From: Nocardia transvalensis
GTDB lineage: Bacteria; Actinomycetota; Actinomycetes; Mycobacteriales; Mycobacteriaceae
Length of the DNA stretch: 64,000 bases
Direction of reading: 5' to 3'
Assembly: GCF_015477765.1 (NCBI RefSeq)
Contig: NZ_JADLQQ010000010.1
Coordinates: 62,001 to 126,000, forward strand
Positions 51,407 through 58,974 of this stretch are shown here, one piece after another (the first letter of the stretch is position 1; every line of letters begins with the position of its first letter). The translations under genes were made by a program, and so were the position numbers. A model generated the notes under the pieces. It was given only the letters and a program-made list of their open reading frames with translations. It was not told the origin of the DNA and searched no databases.

Positions 51407-52438
51407 ATGAACACAGATAAGGGTACACACCCCGACGGTGACGACGCAGCCAACACCGGCGCTTTGGCGGTCGGCTCGCCCCGCTGGCGGCGCACCGCCA
51501 CCGCGTCGAAGGTCGCGGCCATGCTGGGAGTCTCACCATGGAACTCCCCGAAGGCGCAGTGGCTCAAGATGCGTTACCCCGAGAAGTTCCCGCAGACCAG
51601 CAACCCCGTGCAGAAACGCGGCCACTACTTCGAATCCGGGTTTCTGCGCATGTGGTTCGACCGCAACCGGCAGTTCCGTCGCATCGCCGACACCGCCGTC
51701 ACCTACACCCGTAACGACCTGGGTTTCCCGGCTGCGGCGACACCCGACAGCGAGGGCATGATCGCCGACACCGGCCAGCGGTTCGGCATCGACGTCAAAA
51801 CCGTCGGCTACTGGTCGGACCCGGAGGGCCTGAAGTGGGGTGATCCGGGCACCGACGCCGTTCCGGACGACGTCCTGGTCCAGGTCACGTGGCAGATGCT
51901 GGTATCGGGGTTGCGGCGCACCGCCGTGATCAAGGGCGGCCCGTGCCTGGACGATGTCACCGCTTACTGGGTGGACTACGACGACGCGTTCGCCACCGAC
52001 ATGGTGACCAGGGTGGCCGCGTTCATGCAGTCACTCGACGACGACGTCGAACCGGACAACGACGACCGCGCCGAGACGTATGAGGCGATCCGCACGGCTC
52101 ACAACGACTTCGATGCCGACGAGCCGGACTGGCCCACCGACTTGGACCTGGCCATCGAGCACATCGAAGCGCAGCTGGCCTACGACGCCAGCAAGGCTCG
52201 TCTGTACCGGGTGAAGTCGGACCTGTTGTGCAGCATGGGCTCTGCGCGCCGCGCCATCGTACAAACACCACCGGGCATCGACGGAAACGGTCGGGAACGC
52301 ACTCCGAAGCCGCTCGTGGTCGCCACCCGCCAGCCTGCTGGGCAGGCCACCAAACTAGTGCGCCCTCGCACCGATCTGGTGCAGCTTCTGGCCACATTGC
52401 GCGACCTGCGTGCTCGCCAGGAAGGGGCGGCAGCATGA
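51407..52438 (+). CDS. YqaJ-like viral recombinase (phage exonuclease)
   Basis: 343 residues; ATG with AAGGAA upstream. The YqaJ/lambda-exonuclease core is visible: RRTATASKVAAMLGVSPWNS, GHYFESGFLRMWFDRNRQFR, ATPDSEGMIADTGQRFGIDV with the catalytic D-x-K (residues ~127-130) and VQVTWQMLVSGLRRTAVI. It resects double-stranded ends to expose single strands for annealing. The stop overlaps the next start (ATGA), and the Sak4-like ATPase follows, forming a recombination module. Confidence 0.88.
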   Translation: MNTDKGTHPDGDDAANTGALAVGSPRWRRTATASKVAAMLGVSPWNSPKAQWLKMRYPEKFPQTSNPVQKRGHYFESGFLRMWFDRNRQFRRIADTAVTYTRNDLGFPAAATPDSEGMIADTGQRFGIDVKTVGYWSDPEGLKWGDPGTDAVPDDVLVQVTWQMLVSGLRRTAVIKGGPCLDDVTAYWVDYDDAFATDMVTRVAAFMQSLDDDVEPDNDDRAETYEAIRTAHNDFDADEPDWPTDLDLAIEHIEAQLAYDASKARLYRVKSDLLCSMGSARRAIVQTPPGIDGNGRERTPKPLVVATRQPAGQATKLVRPRTDLVQLLATLRDLRARQEGAAA

Positions 52439-52647
52439 CCGATCGTTCGACCTCGTCGGTGAGCGGCGTCGGCGTCGAGGTGTTCGTGTCGGTCAGCGAC
52501 ACCGACGGCGCCACCGTCATCCAGATCGACACCAACCCGCACACCCACATCCGGGTCTGCGTGAACGAGGGAGACACCGTCTACGACGGCGACCCCGACG
52601 CCCACACCGCTGACTGCACTCTTCTGGGAGGAGGACCGTGCGCATGA
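52435..52647 (+). CDS. Small hypothetical protein between exonuclease and ATPase
   Basis: 70 residues, coupled by ATGA to the exonuclease upstream and overlapping the ATPase start by 10 bp downstream. The sequence (VEVFVSVSDTDGATVIQIDT, then HTHIRVCVNEGDTVYDGDPD) suggests a small all-beta protein. I recognise no family; tight coupling implies it belongs to the module. Confidence 0.7.
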   Translation: MTDRSTSSVSGVGVEVFVSVSDTDGATVIQIDTNPHTHIRVCVNEGDTVYDGDPDAHTADCTLLGGGPCA

Positions 52648-53738
52648 CTCTGGTGAAGATCAAGACCCGCCGCCCCACCGGTGCCGTGCCGTGGCCGCTG
52701 ATCCTGCTGGAAGGCGGTGAAAAGACCGGCAAATCATGGCAGCTGGCACAGTTTTCCGCCTGCGACCGCATCGGTCAGGCCTACTGGATCGACCTCGGTG
52801 AAGGCAGTATGGACGAATACGCTGCGATCCCCGGCGCGAACTATCTGGTCGTCGACCACGACGGCACCTGGCGCGACATCTACGGGCAGGTCAGCGCGAT
52901 CCGCGAGGAAGCCAAGCGCGCCAACGACGCTGGTGACAAGCCGGTCGTGCTGTTCATCGACTCCATGACCGCCGAGTGGGAGATGCTCAAGGACTGGGTC
53001 GGTGCGCGTGCGCGGGAATCCAACTACGCGAAGAAGATCCTCGCCAAGGACCCGGATGCGGAGATCAAACCCGCGATGAATCTGTGGAACGACGCCAATG
53101 ACCGCCACAACCGGCTGATGTATCTGTTGATGACCTTCCCCGGAATCGTGGTCATGACCGCGCGCGGCAAGACGGTGGCGGCGATGGACCCGACCGGCAA
53201 ACCCATTGCCGGAGAACGTGAATACCGGGTGGAAGGCCACAAGAACCTCGCCTTCGACGCCTCGGCGTGGGTACGGCTGTCGCGAGACGAGCCGCGCTCA
53301 CAAATAATCGGGGCGCGGTCGGTGCACGCCGGGGTGCGCCCTGGCGCGGACAAGCCGGTTAGCGCACCGGAGTTCACCCTCGAATGGCTGATCTTCACCG
53401 TTCTGCAGTGCGATCCGACGAAGGCGCGGGTGCGTGCTCTGCAGCCACTGGATTCGACTGCCGACTCGACCGCGCTCAGTGATGCCGACATCGACACCGT
53501 CGTCGAAAAGGCAAAAGCGGCAGGCACTGTCGAGGAACTCCACGAGATCTGGACCTCGGTCGCCCACCGGCTCGGCAGGCGCAAAACGGAGGTGAGCAAC
53601 GTCTTCACAATCCTGCTCAACGACCTGCGCGCCACCGACAGTGAATCGGCACCGTCGCTGTCGGAGGTCGCTGGTAGTGATGGCGAGGACGCCTCCGGGC
53701 ACGAGTCACCCTCGGCGAAGGCGAACGCTGCGGCCTGA
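52638..53738 (+). CDS. Sak4-like phage RecA-fold ATPase
   Basis: 366 residues from GTG 52638 (GGAGGAGG upstream); ATG 52644 is an alternative. Walker A GGEKTGKS is at about residues 26-33 and Walker B VVLFIDSM near 105; the core also has IPGANYLVVDHDGTWRDIYG and GIVVMTARGKTVAAMD. This short P-loop protein of the phage Sak4/AAA_24 kind promotes single-strand annealing together with SSB. Position between a YqaJ exonuclease and SSB downstream supports that. The C-terminal ~80 residues are acidic and variable. Confidence 0.85.
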   Translation: MRMTLVKIKTRRPTGAVPWPLILLEGGEKTGKSWQLAQFSACDRIGQAYWIDLGEGSMDEYAAIPGANYLVVDHDGTWRDIYGQVSAIREEAKRANDAGDKPVVLFIDSMTAEWEMLKDWVGARARESNYAKKILAKDPDAEIKPAMNLWNDANDRHNRLMYLLMTFPGIVVMTARGKTVAAMDPTGKPIAGEREYRVEGHKNLAFDASAWVRLSRDEPRSQIIGARSVHAGVRPGADKPVSAPEFTLEWLIFTVLQCDPTKARVRALQPLDSTADSTALSDADIDTVVEKAKAAGTVEELHEIWTSVAHRLGRRKTEVSNVFTILLNDLRATDSESAPSLSEVAGSDGEDASGHESPSAKANAAA

Positions 53739-53746
53739 CATTTCAC

Positions 53747-53788
53747 GCGGCCATGCGGGCGCGGCAGCTGCCGCGCCCACATGGCCGC
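53747..53788. terminator. 42-nt near-perfect palindrome
   Basis: GCGGCCATG-c-GGGCGCGGCAG is followed directly by its complement CTGCCGCGCCC-a-CATGGCCGC; only one base pair (53756/53779) fails and there is no loop. It begins 8 nt after the ATPase stop. It could act as a strong terminator, an RNA stem protecting the upstream message, or a DNA cruciform/protein site. Confidence 0.6.
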
Positions 53789-53821
53789 TATCGCTGGACT
53801 TCGAAAGGAGCTCTTACCACC

Positions 53822-53941
53822 GTGTCCTCCGACGTCATCTCAATGCAGTCGGACGAGCCAACCGGAATACCCTGCCTCCGACCGGTTTTCGGCACATATC
53901 CGCGCGTGTGTCCACACTCCGCTTCGGGCGGTGCGCTGTGA
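53822..53941 (+). CDS. Short leader-type ORF coupled to the next gene
   Basis: 39 residues from GTG 53822 with AAAGGAG about 11 nt upstream, ending TGA at 53939-53941. Its stop overlaps the GTG of the following gene (GTGA), which otherwise lacks a ribosome-binding site. It may be a real small protein or a translational coupler. Confidence 0.45.
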   Translation: MSSDVISMQSDEPTGIPCLRPVFGTYPRVCPHSASGGAL

Positions 53942-54252
53942 GCGAGCAGGAGCCCGGCGCTGGCGTCGGTCACCGATCGACAGCACGGTGCGGGACCAAC
54001 GGCGGCTATCAGCGGCATCTGAAGGAACATACCGAACCGTGTCAGGACTGCCGCGAGGCTCACGCCGCCTACGGCCGTCACTACCGTAAACAGACCCGGT
54101 CTCTGCGACCGGACAGCAAGTTGAAGGTCAGCGTCGATCTGCTGGCGCAGCTGTGGGAGACCGCCACGCCCGACGCCGTGGCACTCATGGACGCCGAACT
54201 CGGAGACAGGATCGTCAACGCCATCGTGCGCCTGCGAGATCAATCCGCGTAA
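53938..54252 (+). CDS. Small Cys/His-containing hypothetical protein
   Basis: 104 residues from GTG 53938, coupled to the short ORF upstream. It contains CGTNGGYQRHLKEHTEPCQDC and REAHAAYGRHYRKQTRS; the Cys/His spacing resembles small WhiB-like or zinc-binding phage proteins found in actinophages. The C-terminus is helical and acidic (LLAQLWETATPDAVALMDAE). DNA binding is possible but unproven. Confidence 0.7.
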   Translation: MSEQEPGAGVGHRSTARCGTNGGYQRHLKEHTEPCQDCREAHAAYGRHYRKQTRSLRPDSKLKVSVDLLAQLWETATPDAVALMDAELGDRIVNAIVRLRDQSA

Positions 54253-54275
54253 CCCCGGACACATCGGCACCGGGG
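54253..54275 (+). terminator. Hairpin CCCCGG-N11-CCGGGG
   Basis: A 6-bp GC-only stem with an 11-nt loop begins at the stop of the preceding gene. Without a T run it fits the short-hairpin terminators common in actinobacteria. Confidence 0.4.
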
Positions 54276-54452
54276 GACGAATCGCACCGCACCGGCTGAC
54301 CCAGATGAACCTGTCTGTTCCCTTCAGCCTGCCGGCATCGACCGCTGGCTGCTGCCGGGCGGTGAGAAACCTTGGCAGTGCATCACCTGGTAGTGGGTTC
54401 GCGACCGGTACTCGTCTCCCCTCCCCATGAACTGACGGAAAGGAACTGATCG

Positions 54453-55538
54453 ATGGCTCGCGAGTACGCACAACTACGGCTGGATCTGGAGGCTGACGAC
54501 GACTTTCGTGATCTGAGCCCGGCGGCCCAGCATCTGTACTACACGCTGCTGCGTTCATCGAAACTCACCGCCGTCGGCGTCACCGACTGGAGGCCCGCCC
54601 GTATCAAGGAGGCCGCGCGAGGCTGGACTCCGGCGCAGGTCAACGCCGCCGGGGCAGAGTTGGCCCACGGGTTGCTCATCGTTGTCGACGAGGGGACAGA
54701 GGAGGTGTTGATCCGCTCCCACATCAAGCACGACAAGGTCGTGGCCAACCCGAAGACCGCGATCTCGATGGTGAACGCCTACCGGTCGACAGCGTCGCGA
54801 GCACTGCGCGCGGTGATCGTGTACGAACTGCGCAAGCTGGCGAAAAAGCAACCAGGCTTGGCGGGCTGGAAGGATTCACGAGTGACAGCACTGCTGGAGC
54901 GCAGCGCGATCGACCCGGCGGGCTTCCCCACCGGGTTCCCGCAAGGATCGGTCGACTTTGGTGGTAGCAGCTGGGAACCGGTGACGTCGGTTACCCCCAC
55001 CGCTTCCCCCAAGCCTTCCCCCAACAGTTGCCCCAGCGATACCAGCAGCGACAACCCCAACGGTTCCCCTGTACCTGAACCTGTACCTGAACCGACTACC
55101 CCTGACGGGGTAGTCGAGATATCTCCCCCGTCGACACCGAAGCGAGCGCGTGCGAGCGCGCCCGCGGGGTTCGACCGCTTCTGGGCGCTATATCCGCTGA
55201 AGAAGGATGCCGGCGCCGCCAAACGCGCCTTCACTGCCGCGCTCCGGAAAACCGACCTCGACACGATCCTGGCCGCCGTTCAGCGATACCGCGACGATCC
55301 CAACCGTGAGCCAGCGTTCACCAAGTATCCAGCAACCTGGCTCAACGCCGAGGCATGGACCGACACCGACCCGCTACCCGCGCGTGGACACCGGATGACC
55401 ACGCGAGAACGACAATTCGCCGAAGCCGGTGAGGCGCTACAGGCCGCGCTCGCCCGCGACGCCGATGACGAGAGTGTCGATCCATTGGCTCTGCTGAGTA
55501 ACCCGTTCGATCCCGAACCGCGCCAGTTGGGGGCGTGA
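54453..55538 (+). CDS. Phage replication-initiation/replisome-organiser-like protein
   Basis: 361 residues; ATG with AAAGGAAC upstream. The N-terminal ~115 residues form a winged-helix-like domain (QLRLDLEADDDFRDLSPAAQ, IKEAARGWTPAQVNAAGAEL). A Ser/Pro-rich linker (about 165-220) follows, then a DnaD/primase-tail type domain with RFWALYPLKKDAGAAKRAFT and AFTKYPATWLNAEAWTD. This layout is usual for phage replication organisers that load helicase. The stop overlaps the next gene. Confidence 0.8.
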   Translation: MAREYAQLRLDLEADDDFRDLSPAAQHLYYTLLRSSKLTAVGVTDWRPARIKEAARGWTPAQVNAAGAELAHGLLIVVDEGTEEVLIRSHIKHDKVVANPKTAISMVNAYRSTASRALRAVIVYELRKLAKKQPGLAGWKDSRVTALLERSAIDPAGFPTGFPQGSVDFGGSSWEPVTSVTPTASPKPSPNSCPSDTSSDNPNGSPVPEPVPEPTTPDGVVEISPPSTPKRARASAPAGFDRFWALYPLKKDAGAAKRAFTAALRKTDLDTILAAVQRYRDDPNREPAFTKYPATWLNAEAWTDTDPLPARGHRMTTRERQFAEAGEALQAALARDADDESVDPLALLSNPFDPEPRQLGA

Positions 55539-56071
55539 TGGCGTTCACCGAGGCGCAGACGATCGCGCTGGTGTCATTGATCGCCGGGTTCGACAACCGG
55601 GTCGCCAACGATGCGGCCACACGTGCGGCGTGGGGGCTGGCCGCCCGGGATCAAGGATGGGAATTCACCCGTGCGGTTGAGGCGGTCGGCAGGTTCTACA
55701 CCCGCGCCTTGGACCCGAACGAGTCGCTGCCACGCATCGCACCAGGCCACATCACCAAGCTCATCCGCATGCACACCCCCGCCGGTGAAGGACCCCGCCC
55801 GGCCGGTGAAGTGCTGGCGTTACGGGGACCAGGATCCAGCCCCGAACACCGGCAACGTATGCGTGAGCGCATCAACGCCGTGTTCGTCGACAAACACCAC
55901 CAGACGTCGTCACAGACCCAAGAAGCCCCAGCGCTGCACCAGGATTCGCCTGCACCTCCACACACGCATGAGGGCCGGTCCACCACCTCCGGTAGCCAGA
56001 GCCGCCCGAACGCCCCGCACACCGCCACCACCAGCCAGGCCCGCGCCACAGGACAGAACATGCCACCGTGA
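55538..56071 (+). CDS. Hypothetical replication-associated protein
   Basis: 177 residues from ATG 55538 (GTG 55535 is possible), overlapping the stop of the replication gene. The N-terminus is helical (TEAQTIALVSLIAGFDNRVA, then WGLAARDQGWEFTRAVEAVG, RFYTR), and the C-terminal half is low-complexity, rich in His, Ser, Thr and Pro. Tight coupling suggests a helicase-loader-like partner, but no family is certain. Confidence 0.7.
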   Translation: MAFTEAQTIALVSLIAGFDNRVANDAATRAAWGLAARDQGWEFTRAVEAVGRFYTRALDPNESLPRIAPGHITKLIRMHTPAGEGPRPAGEVLALRGPGSSPEHRQRMRERINAVFVDKHHQTSSQTQEAPALHQDSPAPPHTHEGRSTTSGSQSRPNAPHTATTSQARATGQNMPP

Positions 56072-56483
56072 ACCATGGATACTCCTGCCGTGCAGGCAAG
56101 GCCGCTACCGGGGCGTGGACATTCGCGCGGTGGATTCCTGTCCGTTGTCGATCATCGCGGCCCTGACGCAGTGTGCGTCGTTCGTCCTGCCCGACCACTG
56201 ACGCAATGCGCAACCTGTTGCGAGACCCACTCTTTGGTTGCGCACCGTGGTCCGCTCCCGTAACACGACGGCATCCTGCCACGACACCCGGGAAAGCCTA
56301 TCCGAGCAGGTCAGCGCCCCCGCCTGCCATGAGCGCCAATAGCCCTGTACAACGGGCGATTACACGATCGGTCATCATCAATTCTGGCCGTTCAGTCACC
56401 GCCGCCCACAAACCGACACCCTCACCCGCGCCTCCACGCCAACCAATCACAGGATCGTCCAACTTCCGCGAAACCACTTGCCA
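56072..56483. other. Control interval before the next operon
   Basis: About 410 bp without a supported gene. It contains TGCGCAACC (56207-56215) and its inverse GGTTGCGCA (56236-56244), separated by 20 bp; these are copies of the element's repeated motif and may be a repressor site pair or a hairpin. Confidence 0.45.
56207..56244. promoter_or_regulatory. Inverted pair TGCGCAACC / GGTTGCGCA
   Basis: Two opposed 9-bp copies of the GGTTGCGCA motif with a 20-bp spacer. The spacing of about three helical turns from centre to centre would place both on one DNA face. Confidence 0.45.
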
Positions 56484-56507
56484 GTTGCGCGCAACCGATC
56501 GTAGGTT
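56484..56507 (+). promoter_or_regulatory. Operator GTTGCGCGCAAC in a leaderless promoter
   Basis: A perfect 12-bp palindrome GTTGCGCGCAAC (56484-56495) lies in the -35 area of a -10-like TAGGTT (56502-56507), which is 6 nt before the ATG at 56514. Repression of the downstream operon by the XRE protein would follow naturally from this layout. Confidence 0.6.
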
Positions 56508-56513
56508 GGGTGT

Positions 56514-57008
56514 ATGAGCGACACACCGACAACACAGACCCTCACCGCCCAGCAGCTCTATGAGGCCGGGTTCGGCACGAAGGTCACCGACAGTGCAGGC
56601 TTCAGCTGGCAGAAGGGAGACGACGACGTCTGGGAACCCTTGACATCGCCTGGCAGCGAGGGGCTGCGCAGTGTCACCCTGATTCGCCGGTGGGGCCCCA
56701 TCACTCCCTACGCCGACACCTCAGCACCGACCAGCTCCGGCGACAACGGTGATGCCGAAACCGAATGGGGATTCGAGTTCCCCACCGGTGAAACCATGTG
56801 GCGCACAACACGGCTCTCCAGTAATACCTTCGATCTGACCGACGCCCTCAGCCGCAAGGATCTCGCCGACTTCATCATCGCCGCCTACGACATCCTGAAG
56901 GTGCCGGACCCGGAGAAAACGGCTCTGCTGGCCAGATATCGCTTCGTCACCCGCGTCCGAAGGACAACCGTCAGCGAACCGACCATCGCCCGAACCCTCA
57001 CCGACTGA
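56514..57008 (+). CDS. Hypothetical element protein
   Basis: 164 residues from ATG 56514, apparently leaderless (TAGGTT then 6 nt). It has no transmembrane segment. The N-terminus resembles that of the protein at 57926: both start with a short T-rich leader followed by L-hydrophobic helix and then xFxWxKxDDxVWEPL / GRPWTKLSDQRWVSSD type strands, so the two may share a small domain. Function unknown. Confidence 0.75.
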   Translation: MSDTPTTQTLTAQQLYEAGFGTKVTDSAGFSWQKGDDDVWEPLTSPGSEGLRSVTLIRRWGPITPYADTSAPTSSGDNGDAETEWGFEFPTGETMWRTTRLSSNTFDLTDALSRKDLADFIIAAYDILKVPDPEKTALLARYRFVTRVRRTTVSEPTIARTLTD

Positions 57009-57057
57009 ACGCATTCGTCGTGGAGCCTGCCAGCTCCACTCCCCCGTAAGGAAACCC

Positions 57058-57372
57058 ATGGAACTCACCGCTGCCCTGCGCAACGAACTGGGCATCCCCG
57101 ACCACCGCGACCTGATGGTCAGCCTGTCCCGCGACAACCAGTTCCTCCACGTGCTCACCGACGACCACACACCAGCACATTGGCTGCTGCAGTGGCGCAC
57201 CACCGCCGACGAGGGCGTGCACGGCCACTACCATTACGGCACCTTCAGTGAACTGCCCACGGCCCTGGCCGAAGTCCTCACCCATCCCGAACGCGCCCAC
57301 AACGCACCGGTGGAACTCGACATCTGCGAGTGGGCACTGCACTACCAGCTCACTCCCCCGGTAGCGGCGTAA
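57058..57372 (+). CDS. Hypothetical element protein
   Basis: 104 residues; ATG with AAGGAAACC upstream. Compact alpha/beta sequence (HWLLQWRTTADEGVHGHYHY, GTFSELPTALAEVLTHPERA) ending in VELDICEWALHYQL. No family recognised. It lies 49 bp after the preceding gene in the same operon. Confidence 0.75.
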   Translation: MELTAALRNELGIPDHRDLMVSLSRDNQFLHVLTDDHTPAHWLLQWRTTADEGVHGHYHYGTFSELPTALAEVLTHPERAHNAPVELDICEWALHYQLTPPVAA

Positions 57373-57388
57373 TCAGGTGGGGATAGGC

Positions 57389-57826
57389 ATGATTCAGCTG
57401 CACATCAACGACGACACCCTTCTCGATGCCGTCACTGCCCACCCTGAGCTGTTCACCGCACCCACCGATCTGGACTTCGACCAGCGGCTGTGCTGGTTGC
57501 ACCGGCTGGTCGCGACAGTCGGTGACGTAGGCACCGTCAGCGTGTCCGGATTCGCCGATCCGATCCTCAACGGCAGCGTCGCCTTGTGGTCGGACCTGGT
57601 GGGCGAGCCTCACCGCACCCCGGAGGGGCTTCTGGTCGGCGCCACAACTGTCGAGGGTGGACTGCGCGTCGTCACCCATACCGAGTACGAGCCGACGTTG
57701 CCTCCGGAACCGTTGGCCGACACCGTGCACGAGTTGTGTGTGTTCGCATTCAACGCGCTCAAACGCCTCGTCGATCCGATGAACCGGGAGCTGCGCAGCC
57801 TCTGCGTCAGCCTTGGTGTGTCATGA
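57389..57826 (+). CDS. Hypothetical element protein
   Basis: 145 residues from ATG 57389 (GGGGATAGG upstream; GTG 57377 is an alternative). Predicted small soluble protein (LHINDDTLLDAVTAHPELFT, FDQRLCWLHRLVATVGDVGT) without visible motifs. Operon member. Confidence 0.75.
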   Translation: MIQLHINDDTLLDAVTAHPELFTAPTDLDFDQRLCWLHRLVATVGDVGTVSVSGFADPILNGSVALWSDLVGEPHRTPEGLLVGATTVEGGLRVVTHTEYEPTLPPEPLADTVHELCVFAFNALKRLVDPMNRELRSLCVSLGVS

Positions 57827-57868
57827 CCCGTCCCACCACCGACTGACTTACCGCACTCATCACCGGCT

Positions 57869-57889
57869 GGGGCGGCATCACGCCGCCCC
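57869..57889 (+). terminator. Hairpin GGGGCGGC-ATCAC-GCCGCCCC
   Basis: A perfect 8-bp stem with a 5-nt loop between two genes of the same direction. It may end or attenuate transcription or mark an RNA processing point. Confidence 0.6.
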
Positions 57890-57925
57890 ACCCGCTTTCC
57901 CACGCACTTGCACCGAGGATTTCTG

Positions 57926-58672
57926 ATGACGACACCACTCACAGCACACGACCTTGACGCACTCCCGGTCGGGAAACGTGTCTACGACGCCACCGGCCGC
58001 CCCTGGACCAAGCTCTCAGATCAGCGTTGGGTTAGCAGCGACCTGGCCGAGCGCCCCCTGTTTCACCACTGGGCGCAGACCTCCGCATCCCTGACGGGCA
58101 TCGACGCCAGCCAGGACGGCTACGGCTGGGCCCGCGCATTCACCCTCGCCCCCGACCCCGCGAGACTGACCATCACCGACGGTGTCGAAGCAGTCATGTC
58201 GGCCGCCGGCCAGCTTCCCGGCACCCCGACGATCCCGACCGAGCAAACCCTTGCAGGCAAGCTCCGCAGAACCTTCGCATTGCTCTGCGACTTGCTCAAT
58301 GCCTGCGGCCTGGATGTCATCGACATGCTCGACGCCGATGAATCCATCGACCCCGCAACAACTCTCGCCGACCAGCTCTCCCCGGCAACGTTCAACACTG
58401 TCGGCGTCGTCAACGCCAATCTCGGCTTCATCACCACAGCCACCGGTGATCTGCTGCAGGTGGCGGGTCCGGCTGCCACCCGGGAGGTCATGTCCGAGGT
58501 CGTGCGCGCCATCGTCGCCACGATCAACCACGACGGCACCGTGACCGTCGGCGACGACGGCACGATCATCCTGCCCGAGGGCTGGGAAGCGGCCGACATC
58601 ACAGGCGTGCTCACCCGTTACGGCGCCAAAGTCGCCCGATGCCACAACGTCCGACAAGAGGAGAACGCCTGA
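57926..58672 (+). CDS. Hypothetical element protein
   Basis: 248 residues; ATG with GAGGA upstream. The N-terminal ~45 residues (VGKRVYDATGRPWTKLSDQR) look like the start of the 56514 protein. The rest is mixed alpha/beta with a C-terminal segment DGTVTVGDDGTIILPEGWEA. Function unknown. Confidence 0.75.
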   Translation: MTTPLTAHDLDALPVGKRVYDATGRPWTKLSDQRWVSSDLAERPLFHHWAQTSASLTGIDASQDGYGWARAFTLAPDPARLTITDGVEAVMSAAGQLPGTPTIPTEQTLAGKLRRTFALLCDLLNACGLDVIDMLDADESIDPATTLADQLSPATFNTVGVVNANLGFITTATGDLLQVAGPAATREVMSEVVRAIVATINHDGTVTVGDDGTIILPEGWEAADITGVLTRYGAKVARCHNVRQEENA

Positions 58673-58674
58673 CG

Positions 58675-58911
58675 ATGAGCACCCGCTCCGTGCGCGAATT
58701 CAACTCGGCTGGCCCGTGCATCGTTCTCGGCGAGCTGATCAAGGAAACACCGAAGTACTACATCTACCTCGACCGGTTCCACTACCTCGAACCGAAGCAG
58801 AAACGCGTCAAGCGCCGGACCGACACCGACTGGAGCAAGGCCCACATCGAGCCGTGCCAAAGCTGCCCGGACCATCCGGCCAGCAGCTACCGAGACGGCC
58901 ACAACGACTGA
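58675..58911 (+). CDS. Small Cys-containing hypothetical protein
   Basis: 78 residues from ATG 58675, two bases after the previous stop, with GAGGAG near 58658. Basic middle (YLEPKQKRVKRRTDTDWSKA) and a C-terminal HIEPCQSCPDHPASSYRDGH where CxxC and His residues could bind metal. Function unknown. Confidence 0.75.
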   Translation: MSTRSVREFNSAGPCIVLGELIKETPKYYIYLDRFHYLEPKQKRVKRRTDTDWSKAHIEPCQSCPDHPASSYRDGHND

Positions 58912-58974
58912 TCAAGAACGTGGCCGGTGTACCAACGCAGTCGGGTCTCGGCCACCCGAAACAGCAAGGAAGTC

